A DNA stretch of 64,000 nt from Hyphomonas oceanitis SCH89 (GTDB lineage Bacteria; Pseudomonadota; Alphaproteobacteria; Caulobacterales; Hyphomonadaceae): contig NZ_ARYL01000008.1 in assembly GCF_000685295.1 (NCBI RefSeq), forward strand, positions 54,453 through 118,452, in the 5' to 3' direction. Below, piece after piece: positions 33,866 to 41,948 of this stretch (within the stretch, counting starts at the first letter, position 1; every line of letters starts with the position of its first letter). Both the position numbers and the translations under genes were made by a program. The notes beneath the pieces are model-generated. The model did not search any database, was not told the origin of the DNA, and saw only the letters and a program-made list of their open reading frames with translations.

Positions 33866-35145
33866 TGCTCAGGAAGCTCAAAGCGCCAAGCCTTGTTCTG
33901 GCTTCCCTTCTGCTCGCTACGGCCTGTGCCACAGCGCCGGCCCGCCCGCCAGTGCAGATCGGCACCGGCGAACCGCGCGTCGATCCGGTCACCGGGGAGC
34001 CTATGACGCCCCGCGAAATCGACGAAGCCCGGGTCAATGAACTCAATCCGCCGAAGTCCGTTCGCGGCGATGGTGGCCTCACGCCGCCCTTCATGGAAGG
34101 CCGCGATGTCAAACGCGCCGCCGTGCTGCTGCCCTTCTCGCACCCCAATGCACAGGTCCGCGCCGAGGCTGAAAGCATGCTGGCCGGCATCGAACTCGCT
34201 TTGTTTGAATATGCCGGCGACAATTTCCTGATCATGCCGAAAGACACGGCCGGCAAGCAGTCGGTCACCGAGGCCCGCCTCGACGAGTCCCTGAAAGAAG
34301 GCGCCGATATCGTTCTCGGCCCGCTCTTCGGCGCCAATGTGAAGGCGATCAAGCCGGTTGCCAGCAAGCAGCAAGTGCCCATCGTCGCCTTTTCGAATGA
34401 TCGCAGCGCAGCCGGTGGCGGGGCCTATCTCGCCTCGATCTCGCCGGAAGAAGAAGTCACGCGCGTGATGGAATATGCTGCCTCGCGCGGCGTGCGCACC
34501 TTCGCATTCCTCGGCCCGAACACCGAATATGGCAAGCAGGTCGAAGCCGCCATGCGCTATCAGGCGGCCCAGCAGGGCGGCGTAATGGCGTCATCCGCCT
34601 TCTATGACCCGTCAGGCGGCGCAGGCGCCGAGGCGCGCCAGATCGCCAGTGTGCTGAAATCAGAAGCCGGCCGAGGCAAGGTCGCCGTGATGATCCCGGA
34701 ACGCGGCGTGAAGCTGCTCTCCGTGGCCCCGCTGCTGCCTTACAATGGCGCCCCGATGCAGAATGTCATGCTCATGGGCACCAGCCTGTGGGATGATTCC
34801 AGCATCTGGCGCGAGCCAACCCTGTCGGGCGGTGTCTATGCCGCGCCAGACCCTGCAAACCTCGTCGGCTTCAAGCAGACCTACAAGCGCATCTATGGCC
34901 GTAACCCCACTGACCTCGCTGCCGTGGCCTATGACGCCGCTGCGCTCTCGGTTCGCCTCGCGACGGATGACAACATTCGCTACAATGGCGTCACCGATCC
35001 CGACGGCTTCATGGGGGTCAATGGCCTCTTTCGCTTCCGTATCGACGGCACGTCCCAGCGCGGCCTTGCCGTGATGCAGATCAATGCATCCGGCCCTTCT
35101 GTTGTGGAAAAAGGCATCACGGCCTTCGGCCCGGGGTCCAGTTAA
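33847..35145 (+). CDS. LpoA-like penicillin-binding protein activator lipoprotein
   Basis: A 432-residue outer-membrane lipoprotein candidate: the signal peptide ends in LLATACATAP (lipobox ATAC). The mature part is a type-1 periplasmic-binding-protein fold of the Peripla_BP_6/LppC family (AAVLLPFSHPNAQVRAEAESMLAGIELALFEY, then ADIVLGPLFGANVKAI, then GRNPTDLAAVAYDAAAL). E. coli LpoA has this fold and activates PBP1A. The position beside rsmI and yraN, as in E. coli, and the class A PBP about 2 kb away support the role. It lacks the N-terminal TPR domain of LpoA. The start may be the TTG at 33853, which is six bases from CAGGAG, rather than ATG 33847, which touches it. Confidence 0.85.
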   Translation: MTLLQPLLRKLKAPSLVLASLLLATACATAPARPPVQIGTGEPRVDPVTGEPMTPREIDEARVNELNPPKSVRGDGGLTPPFMEGRDVKRAAVLLPFSHPNAQVRAEAESMLAGIELALFEYAGDNFLIMPKDTAGKQSVTEARLDESLKEGADIVLGPLFGANVKAIKPVASKQQVPIVAFSNDRSAAGGGAYLASISPEEEVTRVMEYAASRGVRTFAFLGPNTEYGKQVEAAMRYQAAQQGGVMASSAFYDPSGGAGAEARQIASVLKSEAGRGKVAVMIPERGVKLLSVAPLLPYNGAPMQNVMLMGTSLWDDSSIWREPTLSGGVYAAPDPANLVGFKQTYKRIYGRNPTDLAAVAYDAAALSVRLATDDNIRYNGVTDPDGFMGVNGLFRFRIDGTSQRGLAVMQINASGPSVVEKGITAFGPGSS

Positions 35146-35239
35146 GCTACGCACAATCTGCAGCTATCCCTTGCGGGCGGGGCCGCTTCGCCCCACATGA
35201 CTGCGCACGACAGGGAAATCGGGAAGACGGCAGTAGATC

Positions 35240-36397
35240 ATGGCAAAACGTGACTATTATGAAGTACTCGGCGTTGCGCGCGACGCAGACGAAAAACAGC
35301 TGAAATCCGCCTATCGCAAACTTGCGATGAAGTACCACCCTGACCAGAATCAGGGAAATCCCGAAGCGGAAGCCCAGTTCAAGGAAGTCGGCGAGGCCTA
35401 TGGCATCCTGTGCGATGCCAACAAGCGCGCCGCCTATGACCGCTACGGCCATGCCGCCTTCGAGAATGGCGGCGCCGGGGGAAACCCGTTCGGACAGGGC
35501 GGCGGCAACCCCGAAGACATTTTCCAGGACCTGTTCAGTCAGGTCTTCGGCGCAGGCGGCTTCGGCGGCGGGCGCCGTCGCGGCGGCCCGCAGCGCGGCG
35601 CAGACCTGCGCTATGATCTCGAGATCACGCTGGCCGAAGCCTATTTCGGCAAGGACGAAACCATTCACGTGCCCCAGGCCGTGCCGTGCAAGCCCTGTTC
35701 GGGCACCGGCGCCGCGCAGGGCAGCACCCCTGAGCAATGTGACATGTGTGATGGCCACGGCCGCGTTCGCGCGCAGCAAGGCTTCTTCACCATGGAGCGC
35801 ACGTGCCCGCGCTGTTCCGGCAAGGGCAAGATCATCCGCAAGCCCTGCAAGGAATGCGGCGGCGCCGGTCAGGTCCGCGAAGAGCGCCAACTCTCGGTAA
35901 AAATCCCCGCAGGCGTCGAAAGCGGCATGCGCATCCGCCTCTCGGGCGAAGGCGAAGCCGGCACGGCTGGCGGCGGCAAGGGCGATCTCTATATCTTCGT
36001 TGATGTGGTCGAGCACGACATTTTCGAACGCGACGGGCCAAACCTCTATTGCCGCGCGCCTGTGCCCATGGCCACGGCGGCCCTCGGCGGCGAAATTGAA
36101 ATCCCGACCATTGACGGTGGCCGCGCCCGCGTCGCCATCCCCGAAGGCGCCCAGACCGGCCGCAAGCTGCGCCTGCGCAACAAGGGCATGCCCTCGGTGC
36201 GGTCATCCGGCCAGACCGGCGACCTCTATGTCGAAATGTTCGTCGAGACGCCGCAGAACCTGTCAGCCCGCCAGAAAGAAATCCTGCGCGAATTCTGCGA
36301 CTGTTCCGGTGCCGACTGCCACCCGGAAAGCGAAGGCTTCCTCGGCCGCATCAAACGCTTCTGGGGCGGCCACGAAGACGAGAAATACCCGAACTAG
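35240..36397 (+). CDS. dnaJ: Chaperone protein DnaJ
   Basis: The Hsp40 co-chaperone that stimulates DnaK and presents substrates. The 385-residue protein is complete: J domain with HPD at 33-35, Gly/Phe-rich linker with GGNPFGQGGG, four zinc-finger repeats (CKPCSGTGA, CDMCDGHGR, CPRCSGKGK, CKECGGAGQ) and the C-terminal substrate domains. The tail after the dimerisation region carries extra cysteines (FCDCSGADC). dnaK is not next to it; the upstream neighbour is the lpoA-like gene 94 bases away. Confidence 0.97.
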   Translation: MAKRDYYEVLGVARDADEKQLKSAYRKLAMKYHPDQNQGNPEAEAQFKEVGEAYGILCDANKRAAYDRYGHAAFENGGAGGNPFGQGGGNPEDIFQDLFSQVFGAGGFGGGRRRGGPQRGADLRYDLEITLAEAYFGKDETIHVPQAVPCKPCSGTGAAQGSTPEQCDMCDGHGRVRAQQGFFTMERTCPRCSGKGKIIRKPCKECGGAGQVREERQLSVKIPAGVESGMRIRLSGEGEAGTAGGGKGDLYIFVDVVEHDIFERDGPNLYCRAPVPMATAALGGEIEIPTIDGGRARVAIPEGAQTGRKLRLRNKGMPSVRSSGQTGDLYVEMFVETPQNLSARQKEILREFCDCSGADCHPESEGFLGRIKRFWGGHEDEKYPN

Positions 36398-36400
36398 GGC

Positions 36401-37279
36401 TTAGCGGCACCCCTCCGCCCACTCGATCACTTCATCAATCAGTTCCTGGCGTGACCATGAAAATGAATGGTCGCCAGAGAGAAGGACGGCTGTCAGGTCG
36501 ATGCCTTGCTCGGCTTCATAGGCCGCGACCAGCGGTTCAATCACGCTGTCGACCGGCACCGACGTGTCCTGGTCCCCGCCGATAATCAGCACCGATTTGC
36601 CTGCGAGCTTTGGCGCCAGCAGGCGCGTGTCGAAGGCCTCGCGGTTGGCCTTCACCTCGGCAATCGCGTTCGCGCCGGTCAGGCCTGCCAGCATTTGCAT
36701 CGTGTCCGCATAGGCTGCAAAGCCGCCCGTCCGCTCCGCAGGTGCATCCGCCAGCGGCCCCATATTGGCCGGCGCGATGCCTGCCACGCAGGCAATCGTT
36801 TCGTCCCGCGCGGCTGCTTCCAGCGCCGCAAAGCCGCCCATGGAATGGCCGACAAGGATCAGCTTGTCAGGATCGGTACGCAGCTTCTCCGCATTGGCGC
36901 GCAGGTAATCGGTCGCCGCTGCAACATCCTCGATCACATGGGTGAAGCTGTACGTGCCCTCGCTGCCCCACGCGCCGCGATAGTGGAAGAACAGGACGTT
37001 GAACCCGTCACTGCGCAGGTCCTGCGCCAGGTCCAGATTGCGCTCATTGCCCGGAAAGCCGTGCAGCAGAACCACGGTCGGATGCGGGCCCGGGCCATCG
37101 GCCAGATAGGCATGCCCGTTCAGCCGGTCGCCATGGCTCTCGAAATTCAGCTCCACGAGCGAAGGCGGGAAATCCGCATCGAAGGCAGGCGCCGGATCAG
37201 CGGCAATCGTCGGTGCGCTCGCGCAGGCAACGAGCATCAGCGCGCTCAGCGATGCGGCGGTCGAGATCATGGTTTTCAT
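36401..37279 (-). CDS. Alpha/beta hydrolase, predicted lipoprotein
   Basis: A 292-residue hydrolase with an N-terminal lipoprotein signal (lipobox LVAC, Cys19) and an alpha/beta-hydrolase fold. The oxyanion strand is VVLLHGFPGN, the nucleophile elbow GHSMGG (Ser146), the acid lies in GGDQDTSVP (Asp236/238) and the base is His271 in SGDHSFS. It resembles serine aminopeptidase/dienelactone-hydrolase-like esterases; substrate unknown. It is probably attached to the periplasmic face of a membrane. It is convergent with dnaJ, with three bases between stops. Confidence 0.88.
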   Translation of the reverse strand: MKTMISTAASLSALMLVACASAPTIAADPAPAFDADFPPSLVELNFESHGDRLNGHAYLADGPGPHPTVVLLHGFPGNERNLDLAQDLRSDGFNVLFFHYRGAWGSEGTYSFTHVIEDVAAATDYLRANAEKLRTDPDKLILVGHSMGGFAALEAAARDETIACVAGIAPANMGPLADAPAERTGGFAAYADTMQMLAGLTGANAIAEVKANREAFDTRLLAPKLAGKSVLIIGGDQDTSVPVDSVIEPLVAAYEAEQGIDLTAVLLSGDHSFSWSRQELIDEVIEWAEGCR

Positions 37280-37336
37280 ACGGCGTCCCCTTTTGGCTTT
37301 CGGTCACTCTAGGGCGCCGCGCGCCTCCATGCCACG

Positions 37337-37369
37337 AAAAAGCCCGCCCCCGGCGGCCGGGAGCGGGCT
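37337..37369 (-). terminator. Intrinsic terminator of the thiolase gene
   Basis: On the minus strand AGCCCGC (37363-37369) pairs with GCGGGCT (37341-37347) around a GC-rich loop that can pair further, and TTTTTCG follows. It lies about 24 bases after the thiolase stop. Confidence 0.8.
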
Positions 37370-37392
37370 GAATTTTAGTCAGGCGTAAAAGC

Positions 37393-38637
37393 CTAGATGC
37401 GTTCGATGATGATGGCCGGGGCCATGCCACCAGCGGCACACATCGTGATCAGGCCATAGCGGCCGCCGGAACGCTCAAGCTCGTCCAGCGCGGTGCCGAT
37501 GAGGATCGAACCGGTTGCGCCGATCGGGTGGCCAAGGGCCATGGCGCCGCCATTGATGTTCACTTTCTCACGGTCAAGATCGAGATCGCGGATGAACTTC
37601 TCGGCAACGACCGAGAACGCCTCGTTGATTTCGTAGACGTCGATGTCCTTCGTCGTCAGACCGGCTTTTTCGAGCACTTTCTTCGCCGCAGGCACGGGTG
37701 CGTTCAGCATCAGTGTCGGATCGTCGCCCATGTTTGCCGTCGCAACGATGCGGGCGCGTGGCTTCAGGCCGTGCTTGTCGGCATAGTCTTTCGACGTGAT
37801 CAGCAGGCAGGCTGCACCGTCAACAACGCCCGACGAGTTACCGGCATGGTGAACGTGGTTCATCTTGCCTTCGAGCTGTGGGTATTTCCGTGTCAGGAGG
37901 TTCCCGTACGTGTTGCCCTGATCGTCGACCGGGATGTCCATGTACATGTTGAACACGGTTTTCAGGCCGCCCAGCGTTTCCATCGTTGTCGACGGGCGCG
38001 GGAATTCTTCATGGTCGAGGGCCAGCGAGCCATCTTCATTGTAAACCGGCACGACAGACTTGTCGAAACGGCCTTCCTTGATGGCGCGGTCGGCGCGCTG
38101 CTGGCTTACATAGGCGAGGTTGTCGAGTGCTTCGCGGTCGATGCCTTCCAGCGTGGCGATCGCATCGGCGCAAACGCCTTGCTGGGTCTGTGGGTGGCTG
38201 GCGCGCAGGCGCGTGTTGCCGGCGTCCATGACAGGCGGTGTTTTCGGGTCAGCGGAGGCTGCCGTGTAGCTCATCATTTCGGTGCCGCCTGCGATGACGC
38301 AGTCTTCCATGCCCGACATGACCTGCGCAGCGGCAAGCGCGACAGACGTGATGCCCGAGCCGCAGAAACGGTCGAGCGTGACGCCGGAGGCTTTCACGTC
38401 ATAACCGGCATCAAGCGCCGCCATGCGGCCAAGGTCAGCGCCTTGTGCGCCGCGCTGGCTGCTTGTGCCCCAGATGATGTCGTCAACGGTGGCCGTGTCG
38501 AGCTTGTTGCGCTCGGCGAGGGCTTTCAGCACGGTGGCTGCCAGTTGCTGGGGGTGGATGTGCGCAAGGGCGCCCTTGCCCTGTTTGCCAATGCCGCGCG
38601 GTGTGCGGCAGGCGTCGATAATATAGGCTTCAGCCAT
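37393..38637 (-). CDS. Acetyl-CoA C-acyltransferase/thiolase (FadA type)
   Basis: A 414-residue thiolase that makes or cleaves 3-ketoacyl-CoA, in fatty-acid degradation or ketone metabolism. Catalytic residues are Cys92 (LDRFCGSG), the NEAF motif (338-341), His370 ([10 protein letters not shown]) and Cys400 ([10 protein letters not shown]). The [16 protein letters not shown] start and length match FadA/acetyl-CoA acetyltransferases acting without an adjacent fadB. No beta-oxidation partner is adjacent, so the exact chain length is open. It is monocistronic with a strong terminator. Confidence 0.92.
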   Translation of the reverse strand: MAEAYIIDACRTPRGIGKQGKGALAHIHPQQLAATVLKALAERNKLDTATVDDIIWGTSSQRGAQGADLGRMAALDAGYDVKASGVTLDRFCGSGITSVALAAAQVMSGMEDCVIAGGTEMMSYTAASADPKTPPVMDAGNTRLRASHPQTQQGVCADAIATLEGIDREALDNLAYVSQQRADRAIKEGRFDKSVVPVYNEDGSLALDHEEFPRPSTTMETLGGLKTVFNMYMDIPVDDQGNTYGNLLTRKYPQLEGKMNHVHHAGNSSGVVDGAACLLITSKDYADKHGLKPRARIVATANMGDDPTLMLNAPVPAAKKVLEKAGLTTKDIDVYEINEAFSVVAEKFIRDLDLDREKVNINGGAMALGHPIGATGSILIGTALDELERSGGRYGLITMCAAGGMAPAIIIERI

Positions 38638-38742
38638 GTGGGTTTCTCCCGGTTTGCATCAATAGTGATTGCTTGCAGCAGGTTTACGCGCACGTAAGCG
38701 TCAATGGAAGGGATGACGTTGGGAGAAGGGCTGCTGAATGAT

Positions 38743-38770
38743 GAAGGGCGCCCCCGTAGGGGCGCCCTTC
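38743..38770. terminator. Perfect 12-bp hairpin downstream of urcA
   Basis: GAAGGGCGCCCC-CGTA-GGGGCGCCCTTC is a perfect 12-bp stem with a four-base loop, 41 bases past the urcA stop. There is no U-tract on either strand, so it may be a transcript-stabilising or factor-assisted terminator element rather than a classic intrinsic one. Confidence 0.5.
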
Positions 38771-38810
38771 TGAAGGATACCAGTGCAGGATACTGAAGGG
38801 GTGACAGTAC

Positions 38811-39170
38811 CTATTGCAGCGACGCGAAACTGGTGGGGACGATTTCGGGTGTCGGGTATCCTTCAAAATAGGCGTCGAGGTTTACAACATCTGTATTCTC
38901 GACGGACTCAAGGACGAGTTTGTTGATGGCGGCAGCGACGAGATCGTCGACGCATTTGCGCTCCATGCGGGTTTTTGTGGCCACGCCAAGGATGGTGCCA
39001 GACTGGCTGCGGCAGACCTCGCGGGCGGTCTTTTCAATGGAGGCGTAGATTTCGCTGACGCTGGCATCAGGATTGTACGTAAAGGCGACGTCAGGCGTCT
39101 TGTCGGCCCATGCGGCCATGGCTGTGCCGGCAACGATAAAGGCGGCGAGAAAGGATTTGGTGATGTTCAT
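38811..39170 (-). CDS. urcA: UrcA family protein
   Basis: A 119-residue exported protein of the UrcA family, found in Caulobacterales and Sphingomonadales, of unknown function. It has a signal peptide (MNITKSFLAAFIVAGTAMAAWA) and the family core VAFTYNPDASVSEIYASIEKTAREVC, then KTRMERKCVDDLVAAAINKL, with two cysteines that probably form a disulfide. The start at 39170 is chosen for the signal peptide over 39254. It is divergent from a membrane-anchored regulator; the gap holds phased repeats likely bound by this regulator. Confidence 0.85.
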   Translation of the reverse strand: MNITKSFLAAFIVAGTAMAAWADKTPDVAFTYNPDASVSEIYASIEKTAREVCRSQSGTILGVATKTRMERKCVDDLVAAAINKLVLESVENTDVVNLDAYFEGYPTPEIVPTSFASLQ

Positions 39171-39265
39171 TGGTTCGTCTCTTGAAAAATTTGTGCAGCG
39201 GAGTTGCTGTGACGCCGCTCTCTCACCGATCCGGACCAATGACCTGACGGTCACCGTATGGGTTT

Positions 39266-39305
39266 TTGATATTCACCTGATCGTTATCTGATCAAAACCT
39301 GATCA
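39266..39305 (+). promoter_or_regulatory. Four 7-bp repeats on an exact 11-bp pitch
   Basis: The divergent gap contains TTGATAT (39266), CTGATCG (39277), CTGATCA (39288) and CTGATCA (39299), each separated by four bases, a perfect 11-bp period. This 7+4 layout is that of PhoB/OmpR-type binding boxes, where each winged helix recognises one repeat on one face of the DNA. The adjacent gene encodes a protein with exactly such a domain, so autoregulation and control of urcA are likely. Three GANTC sites (39310, 39348, 39384) follow. Confidence 0.65.
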
Positions 39306-39393
39306 CATTGAATCAAAAGAGATTTTGTTTCGCTCGTCGCAATTGCGGAATCACGTCGATCCTCTAAAACTCGGCTTTGGCGGGAATCTGACG

Positions 39394-41364
39394 ATGCAAA
39401 CGGAAACGGAATACCATCGCGGCCCATTCCGGGTTGGACTGTGCGAGGTCGATCCGGCGCGTAACCGGATCATCTACAGGGGGGATGCAACGCCTTTGGA
39501 GCCGCGCGTGATGGATGTCCTGTGCGCGCTCGCCGATTCAGGCGGGGAAGTCGTGTCGCGCGATGCCCTGATCGACCGTGTCTGGAAGATCGAGCATGGC
39601 GCTGACGAAAGCCTGTCGCGGGCGATTTCCCAGTTGCGCAAGGCATTCAAGCTGACCGGCTGTTGCGATGAACTGATCGAGACGATCCCCAAACGGGGTT
39701 ACCGGCTCATACCTGACGTCAGTTTCGACGTGGAAGAAGACGTTCCGGCGGGTCTGGTAAAACGCAAGGATGCCGCGCCGCCGCCAGCCGAACCCGCGCG
39801 CGTCATCCCCGGATGGCAGGTCCAGCTCCGGAAACACTGGCGAGTGGTCATGACAGGCGCAGTGGCTCTCATCATCGTAGTGGCCGGTCTGATCCTCACG
39901 GCAGACCCGGGACGTCAGCGGGCCCCGGCGCGCGCCGTTCCCGAGCGGTCCGTCGCCGTATTGCCTTTCGTCTCCATCAGCTCAGACATCGAAGATGGCT
40001 ATTTCGCCGACGGCCTGTCGGAGGAGCTGCTCAACACGCTGTCCGATATCCCGGATCTCAAGGTCCCGGGCCGCACGGCCACGTTTGCCTTCAAGGGCAA
40101 GACCCCGAAATTCAAGGAGATCGGTGAGGTTCTGGGCGTGGCCCACGTCCTGGAGGGCAGCGTGCGGCGTTCCGGCGACCGGATCCGTATATCGGCGCAG
40201 CTGATCTCGGTCGACGACGGCTATAATCTCTGGTCGGAATCCTATGACCGACACGCCGATGACCTCCTTCTGGTCCAGGACGATATCGCTCGCCGTGTCG
40301 CCAGTGCCCTCAACTCGCACCTGCCGGCCGGTGACGCGCCCCTGTTCGATGCCGGCACGCAAAATCCCGTCGCCTTCTCCGAATACGTCAAGGCACGCCA
40401 ATACCTGAACAATCGCGGATGGGGCGTCGCCAAGGCGATATCCGGCTTCGAAGCCGCTATCGAAGCGGATCCCGAATATGCCCGTGCCTATGCAGGGCTC
40501 GCCGTGGCCCATACCGTCTCACACACCTATCTGAAATCACCCAAGGAGATTGCCTGGAAACGGGGTGAGACCTATGCCCGGAAAGCCACCGATCTCGACC
40601 CGGATCTAGCCGAGCCGTTTGCCGTGCTCGGGGGCATCGCGCTCGACCAGAACCGCTGGGAAGATGCACTCGACCATTTCGAACATGCCGAAGCGCTCGA
40701 CCCGAAGGATACGACGGCCTTCCTGTGGCACGCGCAGACGCTGATGGAGCTTGGTTACCTCGAAAAGGCCGGTGAGACGATCGCCGGTGGTCTCGTGATC
40801 GATTCAGGTTCAGCCATCATGAACCTCGTGGCCGGCTATATCGCGCGAATGCGAGGCAATCTCGACACGGCGGATGCCCATTTCGAGACCGCCATTAATG
40901 CGGGCATGTCCTATGCCGTGTTTGATCGCGGCCTGATCGCATTTGCCCATAACGATCTCCCGCGCGCAGCAGACCTGATGGCAGAGGCGGCTGTGCTGCA
41001 GGAGACAATTGCTGTCGAGGACAAGCCGGCGCTCGTTGCCTATTACCTCACCATCATGCGGCACGAAGCCAGCGTCGACGCAGCCGCCACGGCATTCCCC
41101 ACCCTTGCTTCGGATGATGATTTCCTGACGCCGTCCTACCTGCTGGCCGGCGAAAGCAGCAATGCGCTGCGCATGATCGCGCTCGACCCTGATGGCGACA
41201 AGGACACGTTTGGCAAGCTCTGGAGCGATATTGATCCCGGCCTGCGCCAGGATCCCTACATGAAAACGCTGGTCGAAGAGACCGGCGTGCTCGCCTACTG
41301 GCGCGTGCATGGCTGGCCTGACAAGTGCCACGCCGCGGGCGACACCGGCTTTGCCTGTGACTAG
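39394..41364 (+). CDS. Membrane-anchored winged-helix (OmpR-type) TPR regulator
   Basis: A 656-residue one-component regulator in the style of CadC/ToxR. An N-terminal OmpR/PhoB winged helix (about 10-107; ends TIPKRGYRLIPDV) precedes a single membrane helix (about 151-168) and a periplasmic part. That part begins with a TolB/FlgO-like domain found with adenylate cyclase-type regulators (SVAVLPFVSISSDIEDGYFADGLSEEL, then LGVAHVLEGSVRRSGDRIRISAQL) and continues with TPR-like helices (about 320-560). ATG 39394 is preferred over TTG 39325. Divergent from urcA, with four 11-bp-phased repeats between them. The signal sensed is unknown. Confidence 0.88.
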   Translation: MQTETEYHRGPFRVGLCEVDPARNRIIYRGDATPLEPRVMDVLCALADSGGEVVSRDALIDRVWKIEHGADESLSRAISQLRKAFKLTGCCDELIETIPKRGYRLIPDVSFDVEEDVPAGLVKRKDAAPPPAEPARVIPGWQVQLRKHWRVVMTGAVALIIVVAGLILTADPGRQRAPARAVPERSVAVLPFVSISSDIEDGYFADGLSEELLNTLSDIPDLKVPGRTATFAFKGKTPKFKEIGEVLGVAHVLEGSVRRSGDRIRISAQLISVDDGYNLWSESYDRHADDLLLVQDDIARRVASALNSHLPAGDAPLFDAGTQNPVAFSEYVKARQYLNNRGWGVAKAISGFEAAIEADPEYARAYAGLAVAHTVSHTYLKSPKEIAWKRGETYARKATDLDPDLAEPFAVLGGIALDQNRWEDALDHFEHAEALDPKDTTAFLWHAQTLMELGYLEKAGETIAGGLVIDSGSAIMNLVAGYIARMRGNLDTADAHFETAINAGMSYAVFDRGLIAFAHNDLPRAADLMAEAAVLQETIAVEDKPALVAYYLTIMRHEASVDAAATAFPTLASDDDFLTPSYLLAGESSNALRMIALDPDGDKDTFGKLWSDIDPGLRQDPYMKTLVEETGVLAYWRVHGWPDKCHAAGDTGFACD

Positions 41365-41390
41365 ACCTTGCCGTCATGGCGCCGGAAAAT

Positions 41391-41429
41391 GGTCCGTCAT
41401 GCCGGGGGACCATCCCGGCATGACGGACC
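41391..41429. repeat. REP-like 16-bp hairpin
   Basis: GGTCCGTCATGCCGGG (41391-41406) and its exact complement (41414-41429) form a 16-bp perfect stem with a seven-base loop. It lies between two convergent genes and has no U-tract. A partial copy of the arm (CCGTCATGGCGCCGG) precedes it at 41371. This style of GTCATGCC-containing hairpin is typical of dispersed intergenic repeats in alphaproteobacteria and may act as a bidirectional transcript end. Confidence 0.6.
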
Positions 41430-41478
41430 CTCGCCGCCAGGGTGGGAGGAAACGGTGGCGGCGGGTCTGGGGAAGCCT

Positions 41479-41853
41479 TTAGCGGGACACGATCTTGACG
41501 CGGGCAGGCTGGGCGTGGGTGTTCCCGGCCTGCGCGGGCGGGATCTGGTAATAGCCACCAAAGCCGACATAGACGATCGACGAGCCGGTATAGATGCGCG
41601 GGCCGTCCTTGAACTTCTCGTCCTTCGCTGGCGTGTAGGTCCAGGCCGAAGCCGGGCAACTCACCTGCCGCATGTGGTTAATGTCATCGGCTTTGCCGGG
41701 CCGGGCAGACGACACGCGCTCGTCGAGCCGGTCCTTCACGATGTCGGGGCAAAGTTTCGGGTCGAGCCGCCAGTCACCGGCAGAGGCTGTGGCGCCCGCG
41801 CCGAGCGCCAGCGCTCCGAGGCAGGCAGCTTTGAGGATGAGGGATGGGGCCAT
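41479..41853 (-). CDS. Small secreted protein of unknown function
   Basis: A 124-residue exported protein with a signal peptide (MAPSLILKAACLGALALGAGATASA). The mature part begins GDWRLDPKLCPDIVKDRLDER and has two cysteines (CPDI, then VSCPAS), then a GPRIYTGSSIVYVGFGGYYQIPP beta-rich segment. I recognise no family. It lies about 95 bases downstream of the PEP-carboxylase-like gene on the same strand. Confidence 0.7.
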   Translation of the reverse strand: MAPSLILKAACLGALALGAGATASAGDWRLDPKLCPDIVKDRLDERVSSARPGKADDINHMRQVSCPASAWTYTPAKDEKFKDGPRIYTGSSIVYVGFGGYYQIPPAQAGNTHAQPARVKIVSR

Positions 41854-41948
41854 GGCGTGTCTCCTGTACGATACAACACACCTCTAACGAACGACGCCTC
41901 CGCCTCCGTCGCCAACATCTGTACAATGACGGGAGTTTAATGTGGCTC

